Below, in pieces: positions 20,766-29,220 of a DNA stretch of 64,000 nt (its first letter is position 1; every line of letters starts with the position of its first letter). The notes beneath the pieces were generated by a model that was given only the letters and a program-made list of their open reading frames with translations, had not been told where the DNA came from and did not search any database. The DNA is from Haloferax litoreum. GTDB lineage: Archaea; Halobacteriota; Halobacteria; Halobacteriales; Haloferacaceae. Location of the stretch: assembly GCF_009674605.1 (NCBI RefSeq), contig NZ_WKJO01000001.1:2418001-2482000 (forward strand), written 5' to 3'. Made by a program: the position numbers and the translations under genes.

Positions 20766-22529
20766 CTATTGCGACTCGGCCAACCGTTCGACGCGTTCGA
20801 GTGTGTCCGCCGTCTCCGCCGTCTTGTCTTCGCGGACGGTGACGAACCGCGGGAATCTGAGCGCGTACCCCGACGAGTAGGTCGGTGACGCCTGAATTTC
20901 CTCGTACCCGACTTCGAAGACGACCGATGGACGAATGTCGACTTCCTTCCCCGACTCGCGTTCGATTTCGGGTTCGAGCAGGTCGGTGAGTTCGACGAGT
21001 TGCTCGTCGGTGATTCCCGTCGCGACCTTACCGATGGTCTCGAACCCGTCTCCATCACCTGTGTCGCCCTCGACGCGGGCCGAAAGCAGGAACGTCCCGA
21101 GGAACTTCGCGCGGCGACCTTCACCCCACTCTGCGCCGGTGACGACGAGGTCCAGTGTCTCCACGTCGGGTTTGCGCTTCAGCCAATTCTTCCCGCGGTC
21201 ACCCGGTGAGTACGACGCGTCGGGGTTCTTCAGCATGATTCCCTCGTGGCCGTCGTCGAGGGCGTCAGCCTCGTAGGCGGCGATTTCGTCGGCGTCGTCC
21301 GAGAGGAGTAGGTCAGATACCGCGTCGGATTCGGGGCCGAGGACCGTCGCCAGTCGGTCGTGTCGCGTCGTGAGCGGTTCGGTCAACAGGTCGTCGCCGG
21401 CGGCGTGGAGACAGTCGAACGCCCGAAGTTCCACGCGGACCTCTTCGCGCATCCGCCCCACGTCGTGTTTGCGTCGGAAGCGACGCAGAATCTCCTGAAA
21501 CGGAAGCGGGTCGCCGGCGTCGTCCATCGCCACGACTTCGCCGTCCAAGATGACCATTTCGTCTACCGTCGCTTCGACGAACTCGACGACTTCGGGGAGC
21601 GCCTCCGTCACGTCCTCCATGTTTCGTGAGAAGAGCGACACGTCGCCGGAGTCGTCGTGATGGACCTGCACGCGAGCGCCGTCGAACTTCGTCTCGACTC
21701 CCGCGGACTCCCATTCTTCGAGGGCGTCTGCGGCAGTCCCGGCCTGCGCGAGCATGGCCTGAACCGGCCGGCCGACTTCGAGACGTACCTCGCTGAGGCC
21801 GGATTCGCCCTCATCGCGGGTGACTTCGGCGACCATCCCGTAGTCGTTCGAGACTTGCAGTGCGCGGGCGACGTGTGCGATGGCGTCGTCGCGTCGTTCT
21901 CGTGCCGCCGACTCTGTTTCTGCGTCCACGTCGTCGTCGCGGATTGCCGCGGCGTCTTCGGGTGCGACGAGGAACGCTTCGGCGATTGCGTCGCGGACGC
22001 TGCCTTCGCCGACGCCGATTCGCATCTCCGAGAGGACGAGACGCGCGAGGAATCGCGCCTCTTCGGGTTCGGTCCGGTTGAGCAGACCGTAGAGCGTCTT
22101 GAGTTTCGTCTCTTCGCTTCCCGACCCCGAGGCGGCGGCGAGCGCTCGGAGTTCGGAATCGACTTCGGCGACCGTGAGGCCGTCTTGGCCACCGCCACTG
22201 CCGAACGCGGCGAGTCCGCGTTGGCCGCCGAAGTCGTAACTCGCGGCGACAGCGCCGATTTCGCCGAGGTCGGCGAGTCTCTCTTCCACGTCGTCCGCGG
22301 AGACGTTCGGTCCAGCGGCGCGGGCAATCGCCTCGTGGCAGAGGCGGGGGCCGATGTCGAGCGTGGTCGAGTCCCACGCTGGGAAGACGCGGCCTTGCAC
22401 GAATCGGGCGACCGTCGAGAGGTCGTCACCCGAGTCGCGAAACAGGTCGGCGAGGAGAGAGACGATGGCGAGGTCCGCGCTCTCTGCTTCGATGTCGGCG
22501 GCGCGGGTTGCGAACTCGGCGAACTGCAT
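20766..22529 (-). CDS. ligA: ATP-dependent DNA ligase
   Basis: A 587-residue ligase. The catalytic lysine lies in ETKFDGARVQ (Lys281). Other nucleotidyltransferase motifs are visible: LFSRNMEDVT (III), VILDGEVVAMD (IIIa), EGIMLKN (IV) and WLKRKPD (V). Residues 1-225 match the archaeal/eukaryotic DNA-binding domain, and an OB fold follows residue 460. It seals nicks during replication and repair, with AMP from ATP. ATG 22529 starts MQFAEFATRAADIEAES, which fits known haloarchaeal ligases of about 585 residues; the upstream extension to 22772 does not look like protein. Confidence 0.97.
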   Translation of the reverse strand: MQFAEFATRAADIEAESADLAIVSLLADLFRDSGDDLSTVARFVQGRVFPAWDSTTLDIGPRLCHEAIARAAGPNVSADDVEERLADLGEIGAVAASYDFGGQRGLAAFGSGGGQDGLTVAEVDSELRALAAASGSGSEETKLKTLYGLLNRTEPEEARFLARLVLSEMRIGVGEGSVRDAIAEAFLVAPEDAAAIRDDDVDAETESAARERRDDAIAHVARALQVSNDYGMVAEVTRDEGESGLSEVRLEVGRPVQAMLAQAGTAADALEEWESAGVETKFDGARVQVHHDDSGDVSLFSRNMEDVTEALPEVVEFVEATVDEMVILDGEVVAMDDAGDPLPFQEILRRFRRKHDVGRMREEVRVELRAFDCLHAAGDDLLTEPLTTRHDRLATVLGPESDAVSDLLLSDDADEIAAYEADALDDGHEGIMLKNPDASYSPGDRGKNWLKRKPDVETLDLVVTGAEWGEGRRAKFLGTFLLSARVEGDTGDGDGFETIGKVATGITDEQLVELTDLLEPEIERESGKEVDIRPSVVFEVGYEEIQASPTYSSGYALRFPRFVTVREDKTAETADTLERVERLAESQ

Positions 22530-22647
22530 CGAGCGTGAGTATCCCCGCCCGCCCCAAAAGCATCTCGACAGTCGTCGGGAGTGTGATTCGCTGCCGAACG
22601 ACTGCGCTGCCGGGACGTTCAAGGGTCTCGGCGTCCCAGCGGTGGGT

Positions 22648-24177
22648 ATGAGCGACGACCTCGCAGAGCGCGTCGAAGACGTGCTTGCGGTCGACGCGGC
22701 CGAGTTCGAAGCACAAGCGAAAGCCGACGGTGAGGTTCTCAAGCGCGAACTTCGCGAGGGGACCTTCGACAATCACCAGTCTATCGTCGGGCTGGAGTAC
22801 GAGTTCTACGCCGTCTCGGACGGTCGATGGTCCGCGAGCGAAGACGACGTTCACGCGCTCATGCGGGTCCCGCGCCGTCTGCTCGGACTCATGGGCTTCG
22901 AGAAGGAATTGGGCCTTCACAACGCCGAGATGACGACGAGTCCCCAACCGCTGAACCCCCACGGCCTCCGCGCACAGGAGTCGGAGGTCCGCGCCCGACT
23001 CGACGCGGCCCTCGACACCGCCGCCGCCGAGGGGATGCGCCTCGTCTCCGACGGGATGTGGAGCATCCCGCCTGCCGGCGAATCTGCCCGCGAGTACCTC
23101 ACGGATTCTATCAGGGACGGTGGGGTCCGCCTCGCGACGAACATGAGTAACTCGGTGCGGTATCACGCGATGGCGAACGGGCCGACTGCACCGCCGTCGT
23201 TCGAACTCGAGGCACCACACGTCTCGCTCGAAGCGGACACGGTGATGCCCGAGGCACTCATCACGTCCATCCAACCGCACTATCAGGTGCCGCACGCGGT
23301 AGACCTCCCTCACTTCTTCAACTACGCACTCCGGGTCGCCGGACCGCTTCTCGCACTCGGCGTCAACTCGCCGTTCTTCCCCGCCGACCTCTACGACGAC
23401 GAGGCGACGGCCGAGGAGATACTGGACGACGGGTGGGACGAACACCGCATCGCCGTCTTCGAGTCGGTCCTCAACTCCGGCGACCACGAGAAAGTCACGT
23501 TCCCCACCGACCTCGACACCGTCGAAGATGCCGTCGACCGGGTCGTCGCCGACTCGACGATGGTCCCGATGTCCGTCGCGCGCGGCGACCGCTTCGACGA
23601 CGAGTTCGCCACACTCCGTCGGAAACACGGCACCTACTGGCGATGGGTTCGTCCGGTGTTCGACGGGGCATCACGGTCGTCGGCAAACGCACGCATCGAG
23701 TTCCGGCCAATCGCCGGGCAACCGACTGTCCGCGACTCCGTGGCGTTTCAGGCCGCGTTCGCGGGTCTGATGGAACGCCTCCCGCGTCAGGACCACCCGG
23801 TCATCGACCTCGACTGGGACGTCGCGAACGAGAACTTCTACACCGCGATGCGCGAGGGACCGCACGGCGACTTGCAGTGGATAGACGCCGACGGCGACGC
23901 GGTATCGGGGGCCGAGTTATACGAGGACCTGCTCATTCACGCCCGCGACGGCCTTCGACTCGCCGGGTGTTCGGAAGAAGAAGCCAACTACTACCTCGAA
24001 CCCCTGCGAAAGCGCGTCGAGACGGGTGTCACCCCGGCCGACTGGAAGCGCGAACGCGTTCGTGAACACCTCGACAACGGTGCCGACTTCGAGGCCGCAC
24101 TTCACCAGATGCAACGTGAGTACGTCGAACAGCAGTCGGACACGCTCCTCGAAGGGGCATTCGCGGACTGGTTCTAA
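22648..24177 (+). CDS. GCS2-like carboxylate-amine ligase family protein
   Basis: A 509-residue protein from ATG 22648. The N-terminal region has VGLEYEFYAV (Glu50, Glu52), the glutamate-binding signature of the glutamate-cysteine ligase 2 family, then HNAEMTTSPQPL, and FFPADLYDD, RIEFRPIAGQPT and DLQWIDAD further on. These enzymes couple a carboxylate to an amine with ATP. Haloferax makes gamma-glutamylcysteine as its main thiol, but the established gshA maps elsewhere in H. volcanii as far as I recall, so this is a relative with unknown amine substrate. Divergent from ligA with a 118-base gap. Confidence 0.7.
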   Translation: MSDDLAERVEDVLAVDAAEFEAQAKADGEVLKRELREGTFDNHQSIVGLEYEFYAVSDGRWSASEDDVHALMRVPRRLLGLMGFEKELGLHNAEMTTSPQPLNPHGLRAQESEVRARLDAALDTAAAEGMRLVSDGMWSIPPAGESAREYLTDSIRDGGVRLATNMSNSVRYHAMANGPTAPPSFELEAPHVSLEADTVMPEALITSIQPHYQVPHAVDLPHFFNYALRVAGPLLALGVNSPFFPADLYDDEATAEEILDDGWDEHRIAVFESVLNSGDHEKVTFPTDLDTVEDAVDRVVADSTMVPMSVARGDRFDDEFATLRRKHGTYWRWVRPVFDGASRSSANARIEFRPIAGQPTVRDSVAFQAAFAGLMERLPRQDHPVIDLDWDVANENFYTAMREGPHGDLQWIDADGDAVSGAELYEDLLIHARDGLRLAGCSEEEANYYLEPLRKRVETGVTPADWKRERVREHLDNGADFEAALHQMQREYVEQQSDTLLEGAFADWF

Positions 24178-24204
24178 ACGGGCGAAGGCAGTCTCCGTCT
24201 CCAG

Positions 24205-24369
24205 TCAGCAGTTTCGGTCCGTGGGCGGTGCGAAGTACGTGTAATCGCCTAATTTGTGCGTAATCTCTTCGAGAGATGGTTCTTCGCACCTACTGCACCG
24301 TACCGGTTCTTCGGGGTCTGCGGTGACGGTGCCACACCGACCACACGCGAAGAATCGCAATCCAAGCAC
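24205..24369 (-). CDS. Small zinc-ribbon (rubredoxin-like) protein, GTG start
   Basis: A 54-residue protein from GTG 24369 (VLGLRFFACGRCGTV). Two CxxC pairs, CGRC and CSRC, separated by 13 residues, form a zinc or iron knuckle, and the C-terminal end EEITHKLGDYTYFAPP matches small rubredoxin-like proteins of haloarchaea. The ATG at 24432 gives a longer frame, but the TATA element at 24392-24399 sits about 26 bases before the GTG and inside the longer frame. Function unknown; a DNA-, RNA- or protein-binding ribbon is likely. Confidence 0.7.
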   Translation of the reverse strand: MLGLRFFACGRCGTVTADPEEPVRCSRCEEPSLEEITHKLGDYTYFAPPTDRNC

Positions 24370-24391
24370 GGGTGCTGATAGGGGTGACGAG

Positions 24392-24399
24392 AGATAAGC
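24392..24399 (-). promoter_or_regulatory. TATA element deciding the zinc-ribbon start
   Basis: GCTTATCT on the minus strand, 26 bases before GTG 24369. It points to a leaderless GTG start. Confidence 0.5.
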
Positions 24400-24489
24400 G
24401 ACGCCCCGTGCTTCTCGACTGTGTTGACTCACCGGACGAGTCCAGCGGGTACGCGGGTCGCTGAAAGCGAAGAGAAATCGAGAGGGGCC

Positions 24490-25221
24490 TTATTCGAGGC
24501 CTTCGAAGTTCTGGTGGCGCTGGATGTCGACGCCGTCTTCGGTGACGACGGCGATGTTGATGCCGTTACCCGACGCGAGGTCACGCTCGACTGCCGCGCG
24601 GATGGCGTTCGTGGCGACCTGCTTCGCTTCGTCGACGCTCAGGCCGTCGCTGTACTCGCGTTCGAGGACACCGAGGGCGTACTGACTGCCGGAGCCAGTG
24701 ACGGTGTACTCTTCTTCGAGGACGGACCCTGCGGGGTCGATGCTGTAGATGTGGCCGCCTTCTTCGTCCACGCCGCCGAGGATAGGCTGGACGATGTAGA
24801 AGCCACCGGAGCGCAGGAAGTTGCCGACGAGCGTCGACAGTGCCTGCATGCTCATGTCTTCGCCGCGGCGGGCCTCGTAGAGGCGGACTTCCGCGCGGAG
24901 CGAACTGATGAGCGACTGGGCGGCAGAGACCGACCCAGCGATGGTCAGTGCGCCCGTCGGGTGAATCTCTTCGACCTTCTGGACGTCCTTCGAGGAGACC
25001 ATGTAGCCCATGCTTGCGCGCATGTCGGTCGCCAGGACGACGCCCTCTTCCGTTTTGATACCGACGGTCGTGGTACCGGTCTTCGTCTCTTTGTCACCGA
25101 GTGATTCGGCGCGTCGCTCGGCGTGTGGGAACTCGCCGAGTTCGGGGCCGAACACGTTCGAGTGGTCGCCGTTGAGCGAATCGAGACGGCCGGAGAACTC
25201 GTCGTGAGTCGGGGTACGCAT
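24490..25221 (-). CDS. psmB: Proteasome beta subunit (precursor)
   Basis: A 243-residue catalytic subunit of the 20S proteasome. The 49-residue propeptide ends in KTG, and cleavage exposes Thr50 of TTTVGIK as the N-terminal nucleophile. Asp and Lys partners are visible in ATDMRASMGYMV, and GSGSQYA carries the Ser-Gly-Ser near the active site. The ATG at 25221 gives MRTPTHDEFSG, as in the well-known Haloferax beta subunit; the frame to 25236 adds five residues. It assembles with alpha rings, not in this window, and degrades proteins in the cytoplasm with PAN ATPases. Confidence 0.97.
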   Translation of the reverse strand: MRTPTHDEFSGRLDSLNGDHSNVFGPELGEFPHAERRAESLGDKETKTGTTTVGIKTEEGVVLATDMRASMGYMVSSKDVQKVEEIHPTGALTIAGSVSAAQSLISSLRAEVRLYEARRGEDMSMQALSTLVGNFLRSGGFYIVQPILGGVDEEGGHIYSIDPAGSVLEEEYTVTGSGSQYALGVLEREYSDGLSVDEAKQVATNAIRAAVERDLASGNGINIAVVTEDGVDIQRHQNFEGLE

Positions 25222-25244
25222 TGTCTGCGATTGCACTTCGGCGC

Positions 25245-25252
25245 TGATAAAT
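25245..25252 (-). promoter_or_regulatory. TATA element of psmB
   Basis: ATTTATCA on the minus strand, 27 bases before ATG 25221, consistent with a leaderless transcript. Confidence 0.6.
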
Positions 25253-25360
25253 GCAACCCTTCACCTCGCCGTTGCCGGTGTCGTGCTGTCTGACGCCTGT
25301 CGGCGGCGTCGTCGCTCTTCGGCGATGGTGCGTCTGTCAAAATGTGGCGTGTGGGCCGGG

Positions 25361-25534
25361 TTAGCGGGCCGCAGCGCGTTCGTATGCGTTTCCAGTCGTC
25401 TCGACGAGACGACGGATTGGGAGGGTCACGCCCATCCGGCGGGCGGCGAGGGCAATCGGCAGGAGTGCGATGCCTGTCGCGACCGACAGTTGATAGGCGG
25501 CGAATAGGACGTACTTCGTCAGGCGGGGTGTCAT
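25361..25534 (-). CDS. Small membrane-associated protein, 57 residues
   Basis: An ATG at 25534 opens a 57-residue frame ending at TAA 25361-25363. The protein starts MTPRLTKYVLFAAYQ, has one hydrophobic helix (residues 8-31, ending PIALAARRM) and a basic amphipathic tail (VTLPIRRLVETTGNAYE). It lies between psmB and UPF0212, where no other frame looks coding, and a TATA-like stretch (ATATAAGC, 25571-25578) lies about 40 bases upstream. Third codon positions are G/C biased. Function unknown; it looks like a conserved short haloarchaeal protein that standard length cut-offs miss. Confidence 0.6.
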   Translation of the reverse strand: MTPRLTKYVLFAAYQLSVATGIALLPIALAARRMGVTLPIRRLVETTGNAYERAAAR

Positions 25535-25868
25535 TTCCGTGTCCTCAGTCGTGGCTCCAGATGCCCTCGGATATAAGCTTTGCCACCTCGGGGAATTACT
25601 ACCCCGACGCTGTCTGGCGATTCAACTACACTTGTACATACTCCAACAACAGCGACTATTCCGCGTGGGTAGTCTGTGGCCAGTCGGGGGGATTCTCGTA
25701 ACTTATGGCGATAATATCGATGGCATGCGCAGGCCGTGCGCGTTCTGGTCTGAGTTCACGACTGTCGCGGATGACGGTCCATCGACTGCATCGCGTGCGG
25801 GTGGAACTGTCTACCATCCGTCCGCGCGAACCACAAGACACGAAACCCCACCGGCGCGTAACAGGTGT
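25535..25868. other. 334-base stretch without convincing gene
   Basis: Lower GC than its neighbours, with no reading frame of protein-like composition. It holds a TATA-like ATATAAGC (25571-25578), an inverted repeat CGGGG-N8-CCCCG (25589-25606) and the 11-base palindrome CGATAATATCG (25709-25719). It separates two divergent genes and could contain regulatory sites or a small RNA; nothing decides between these. Confidence 0.4.
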
Positions 25869-26225
25869 ATGAGCAACTATCTCGTCGCGATGGAGGCGGC
25901 CTGGTTGGTACGGGACGTCGAGGACATCGACGACGCCATCGGCGTCGCCGTCAGCGAGGCTGGCAAGCGACTCAACGAAAAGAACAAAGAGTACGTCGAA
26001 GTCGAAGTCGGTGCTACGCCGTGTCCGGCCTGTGGCGAACCGTTCGACTCCGCGTTCATCGCGGCCAACACCGCACTCGTCGGACTGCTCCTCGAAATCA
26101 AGATTTTCAACGCAGACGGCGAGAAACACGCCTCCCGCATCGCGAAGAGCGAAGTCGGCGGCGCACTTCGTGACGTCCCCCTCGACGTCATCGACGTGAT
26201 GGAGTTCGACGAAGAAGAGGCCTGA
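25869..26225 (+). CDS. UPF0212 (DUF555) family protein
   Basis: A 118-residue protein from ATG 25869 (MSNYLVAMEAAWLVRDVEDIDDAIGVAVSE in outline). A CPACGEPF knuckle in the middle, followed by SAFIAANTALVGLLLEIKIFNAD, is the signature of the archaeal UPF0212 family. It is cytoplasmic and small, and its function is unknown. A single CxxC may bind metal in a dimer. It sits 42 bases upstream of the XRE-CBS regulator in the same direction; that gene appears to have its own promoter. The longer frame from 25539 is not protein-like. Confidence 0.85.
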   Translation: MSNYLVAMEAAWLVRDVEDIDDAIGVAVSEAGKRLNEKNKEYVEVEVGATPCPACGEPFDSAFIAANTALVGLLLEIKIFNADGEKHASRIAKSEVGGALRDVPLDVIDVMEFDEEEA

Positions 26226-26245
26226 GCGACCAGAACCTTTTTTTC

Positions 26246-26260
26246 ATAACCGTGGGTTAT
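26246..26260. promoter_or_regulatory. Palindrome at the XRE-CBS gene promoter, candidate operator
   Basis: ATAACC-GTG-GGTTAT is a perfect 6-base inverted repeat with a 3-base centre. It ends seven bases before ATG 26268 and follows a T-rich TATA-like stretch (26237-26245), so it covers the space between the TATA element and the start. Confidence 0.55.
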
Positions 26261-26267
26261 CCCCGGC

Positions 26268-26807
26268 ATGGAACTCCCCACGCCGCAGGACCTTCGGGAA
26301 CGCCGTAAGGCACTGGAGTTGACCCAGAGTAAACTCGCCGACATGGCGGGTGTCTCACAACCACTCATCGCCCGCATCGAGGGCGGAGACGTCGACCCAC
26401 GGCTTTCGACGCTGAGACGCATCGTCGAGGCACTCGACGAGGCGGAGGGGCGTATCGTCCGCGCAGAAGATATCATGAACACGCAGGTTCGAAGCGTCGC
26501 ACCGGACAACTCCGTCCTCGAAGCACGCGACATGATGCTCGACGCAGGATTCTCTCAGTTGCCCGTCATCGAAAATGGCCGCCCGCTGGGAATCATCTCG
26601 AACGCCGACATCCGCCACGTGCAAGAGGACAACGTCGCAGAGCGCCCGGTGAACGAAGTCATGTCCGAGAGTATCACGACAGTCGAACCCGAGACCACGC
26701 TGGACGAAGTCGGCGTCTACCTCGACCACAACTCGGCGATTCTCGTCGTCGAAGGCGGCGAGACGGTCGGTATCATCACGGAAGCGGACATCGCCGCGCA
26801 CATCTGA
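26268..26807 (+). CDS. XRE-type HTH protein with two CBS domains
   Basis: A 179-residue regulator. Residues 5-60 are an XRE helix-turn-helix (ALELTQSKLADMAGVSQPLIARIEGGDVDPRLSTLRRI), followed by a CBS pair (about residues 66-120 with MNTQVRSVAPDNSV, and 125-179 with MSESITTVEPETTLDEV). CBS pairs bind adenosine nucleotides or S-adenosylmethionine, so the protein likely joins an energy or methyl signal to DNA binding. The palindrome at 26246-26260, directly before the start, suggests autoregulation. Orthologs are widespread in archaea; targets are unknown. Confidence 0.92.
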   Translation: MELPTPQDLRERRKALELTQSKLADMAGVSQPLIARIEGGDVDPRLSTLRRIVEALDEAEGRIVRAEDIMNTQVRSVAPDNSVLEARDMMLDAGFSQLPVIENGRPLGIISNADIRHVQEDNVAERPVNEVMSESITTVEPETTLDEVGVYLDHNSAILVVEGGETVGIITEADIAAHI

Positions 26808-26870
26808 CGTCGCAGGGCGAAATCGACAGCGGACGACCACCGACGCTATCGACGGCAGGCGATGACGACG

Positions 26871-28172
26871 CTATCGGCGGCGAACGACGAGGGGAGTCGA
26901 ACCCTTCGGTTGGGTCGTCATCTCGGGAGTGACTTCCAACGGCCCGTCTGCACCCCAGTCGACGTCGAAGTCTCGGAGAATCGTTGCGAGAGCGAGCTTT
27001 GCTTCGGTGAGGGCGAACGCTCGGCCGAGGCAACTCCGTGGTCCTGCGCCGAACGGGAGGTACGCATATTTTGATCGCTCTTCGTCCTCGTCGGCCCACC
27101 GTTCGGGACGGAACGAACCCGGGTCGTCGTACCAGCGTTCGTCCCGGTGGAGACGGAGTATCGAGAGGTGGACGTCGGTCCCCGCGGGGATGGTTCGGTC
27201 ACCAACCGAAAACGGTTCGCTGGTCTCACGTGGAATGGTGTGGACCGGCGGGTACAGTCTGAGACTCTCTTTGAGGACGCGTTCGAGTAGTGGTAGTCGC
27301 TCGGTCGTTTCGGCTGTCACCGGTCCGTCGCCGACGACGCGGTCGACTTCCTCGACGGCGCGTTCACGCACGTCCGCGTGCGTCGCCAAGAAGTAACACG
27401 TGAACGTGAGCGCCAGCGCAGTCGTCTCGTGGCCCGCGAAAATCATCCCGACGAGTTGGTCCTCCATCGACTCGACAGTCTGTGGGTACTCGCTCCCGAG
27501 AGCGTCGGCGAGTCTGGCCGCGAGACTGTCTTCGTTCGCCGTCTCTACGAGGTCCCTCACTTCCTCGCGGAGGATTCGGTTCGACCGGTCGAACCGACGG
27601 CGACTCGGTGTCGGAACCCAACTCGGAAGAACCCAGGAGGCGGGGGAGAATCGTCCGTTGAGGCCATCGGCGGCGGCGCGGATTCGTTCGTCGCCGTCGA
27701 CGTCGAGTTCGCGGCCCAGAATCGTCGCGAAGATGATATCCAGCGTCAGGTTCTTCATCTCCGATTCGAGCGGAACCGTCCCCGAATCGGGCCACGTTTC
27801 GAGTCGCCGCTCGATTTGTCGACTCATCTCGGGCGTGTACGTCTCGACTTTGCCCCAACGGAAGAACGGGTCGAGCGTCGACCGCTGTCGCTTCCACTCG
27901 TCTCCCTCGACGGCGGTGACGGCGTCACCGAACGCGGCTAGAAACTCGTCACCCTTCGAGAACGCGTCTCGCTCTGTGACCAGTGCTCGTTCGAAGTGGT
28001 CGGGGTGAGCCAGCACGTACAGGTCGTCCATCCCGAGTACGTCGAGGCCGACTACGTCGTCGACGCCGTGGTCCGCCAAGAGGTCGGCGACGTATCCGAA
28101 CGGGTCGACAGCGAAGCCGATAGTGTGTCCCAAAACCGGGAGACCGTCGGGTGTCGGTGGTCGTCGTGTCAC
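26871..28172 (-). CDS. Cytochrome P450
   Basis: A 433-residue haem monooxygenase. The haem-binding loop is FGAGPRSCLG with Cys381, the I-helix has AGHETTALAL, the K-helix is ESLRLYPP with ExxR, and a PERW meander is present. There is no transmembrane anchor, so it is a soluble type that needs ferredoxin-based reduction; no partner gene is in the window. The substrate is unknown; the N-terminal DGLPVLGHTIGF proline region is like bacterial class P450s. A TATA-like CTTAAGCG is 24 bases upstream (28193-28200). Confidence 0.95.
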   Translation of the reverse strand: MTRRPPTPDGLPVLGHTIGFAVDPFGYVADLLADHGVDDVVGLDVLGMDDLYVLAHPDHFERALVTERDAFSKGDEFLAAFGDAVTAVEGDEWKRQRSTLDPFFRWGKVETYTPEMSRQIERRLETWPDSGTVPLESEMKNLTLDIIFATILGRELDVDGDERIRAAADGLNGRFSPASWVLPSWVPTPSRRRFDRSNRILREEVRDLVETANEDSLAARLADALGSEYPQTVESMEDQLVGMIFAGHETTALALTFTCYFLATHADVRERAVEEVDRVVGDGPVTAETTERLPLLERVLKESLRLYPPVHTIPRETSEPFSVGDRTIPAGTDVHLSILRLHRDERWYDDPGSFRPERWADEDEERSKYAYLPFGAGPRSCLGRAFALTEAKLALATILRDFDVDWGADGPLEVTPEMTTQPKGSTPLVVRRR

Positions 28173-28214
28173 ACTTCGATAACGAAAAACAGCGCTTAAG
28201 AATGGTTCGCCTCG

Positions 28215-29189
28215 TTACAGGTCGAGGCCGCGAATCGAGACGCCCGACCCGTCTTCGACGTGGCCGATGATTCGCCCGTCCGTCGCCTCGACGAGTGCCT
28301 CGGCGTTTGCCTCGGGGACGGCGGCGACGAATCCGGTTCCCATGTTGAACGTCTTGTGCATCTCTTCGTCGGAGACGCCGCCTCTCTCTTGGACGAACTC
28401 GAAGACCGCCTGCGGGTCGAACGCGTCGTCGACGACGTAGCGGAAGTCGCCCATTCGTTCAAGGTTCGTCCATCCACCGCCAGTGACGTGGGCCGCCGCG
28501 CGAGTCTCGGCGGCGCGCAGGTCGTCTAAGAGGTACGTGTAGAGGCGCGTCGGTTCGAGAAGCGCCTCGCCGACCGTCTCGTACTCGTCGCCGTCCCACT
28601 CGTCGTCGTAGTCACCTTCGCTCGTGGCCGCCTTGCGCGCGAGCGTCAGGCCGTTCGAGTGGATACCCGACGACGGGAACCCGACGAGGACATCGCCCGA
28701 TTCGGCCTCTCCGGGGAAGATAGCGTCTTTCTTCGCAAGGCCGGCGCACGTTCCTGCGAGGTCGAGTCCGTTGATGACTTCGGGCATGACCGCCGTCTCG
28801 CCGCCGACGAGTTCGATATCCGCTTCTTCGGCACCGGCGGCGAGTCCCTGTCCGACCTGTTCTGCGAAGGTTTCGTCCGGGGCGTCGACTGCGAGGTAGT
28901 CCACGAACGCGACGGGCCGAACGCCCGCAGCGACGAGGTCGTTGGCGTTCATCGCGATGCAGTCGATGCCGACTGTCGAGTAGTCTCCGAGTGCCTCGGC
29001 GACGAGGAGTTTCGTGCCGACGCCGTCGGTGGCGAGAGCGAGGTATCGGTCGCCGATGTCGAGCAGTCCGGCGTAGTCGCCCGACCCGCCGCCGACCTGC
29101 GCGACGAGCGCTGCCGTGGCGGCCTCACTCGCCTCGATATCGACGCCAGCCTCGGCGTACGTCATCCCCTCGGAGTCGTCTTTCGTCAT
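28215..29189 (-). CDS. purM: Phosphoribosylformylglycinamidine cyclo-ligase
   Basis: A 324-residue AIR synthetase. It catalyses the ATP-dependent ring closure of formylglycinamidine ribonucleotide, the fifth step of purine synthesis. Characteristic parts are MTYAEAGVDIEASE at the N-terminus, VGTKLLVAEALGDYSTVGIDC, NANDLVAAG, ELVGGETAVMPEV and the ATP-binding FPSSGIHSNGLTL. Length fits the family. The gene lies directly upstream of the P450 gene on the same strand with 42 bases between, but the P450 seems to have its own TATA element. Confidence 0.97.
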   Translation of the reverse strand: MTKDDSEGMTYAEAGVDIEASEAATAALVAQVGGGSGDYAGLLDIGDRYLALATDGVGTKLLVAEALGDYSTVGIDCIAMNANDLVAAGVRPVAFVDYLAVDAPDETFAEQVGQGLAAGAEEADIELVGGETAVMPEVINGLDLAGTCAGLAKKDAIFPGEAESGDVLVGFPSSGIHSNGLTLARKAATSEGDYDDEWDGDEYETVGEALLEPTRLYTYLLDDLRAAETRAAAHVTGGGWTNLERMGDFRYVVDDAFDPQAVFEFVQERGGVSDEEMHKTFNMGTGFVAAVPEANAEALVEATDGRIIGHVEDGSGVSIRGLDL

Positions 29190-29210
29190 GTTCGTGTACG
29201 AGATAGGCCG

Positions 29211-29220
29211 AAATATAAAA
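29211..29220 (-). promoter_or_regulatory. TATA element of purM
   Basis: TTTTATATTT on the minus strand, 26 bases before ATG 29189; a strong leaderless promoter match. Confidence 0.65.

Noticed and set aside
22530-22772. N-terminal extension of DNA ligase
   Set aside because: Serine-rich, unlike any ligase, and overlapping the divergent gene promoter.
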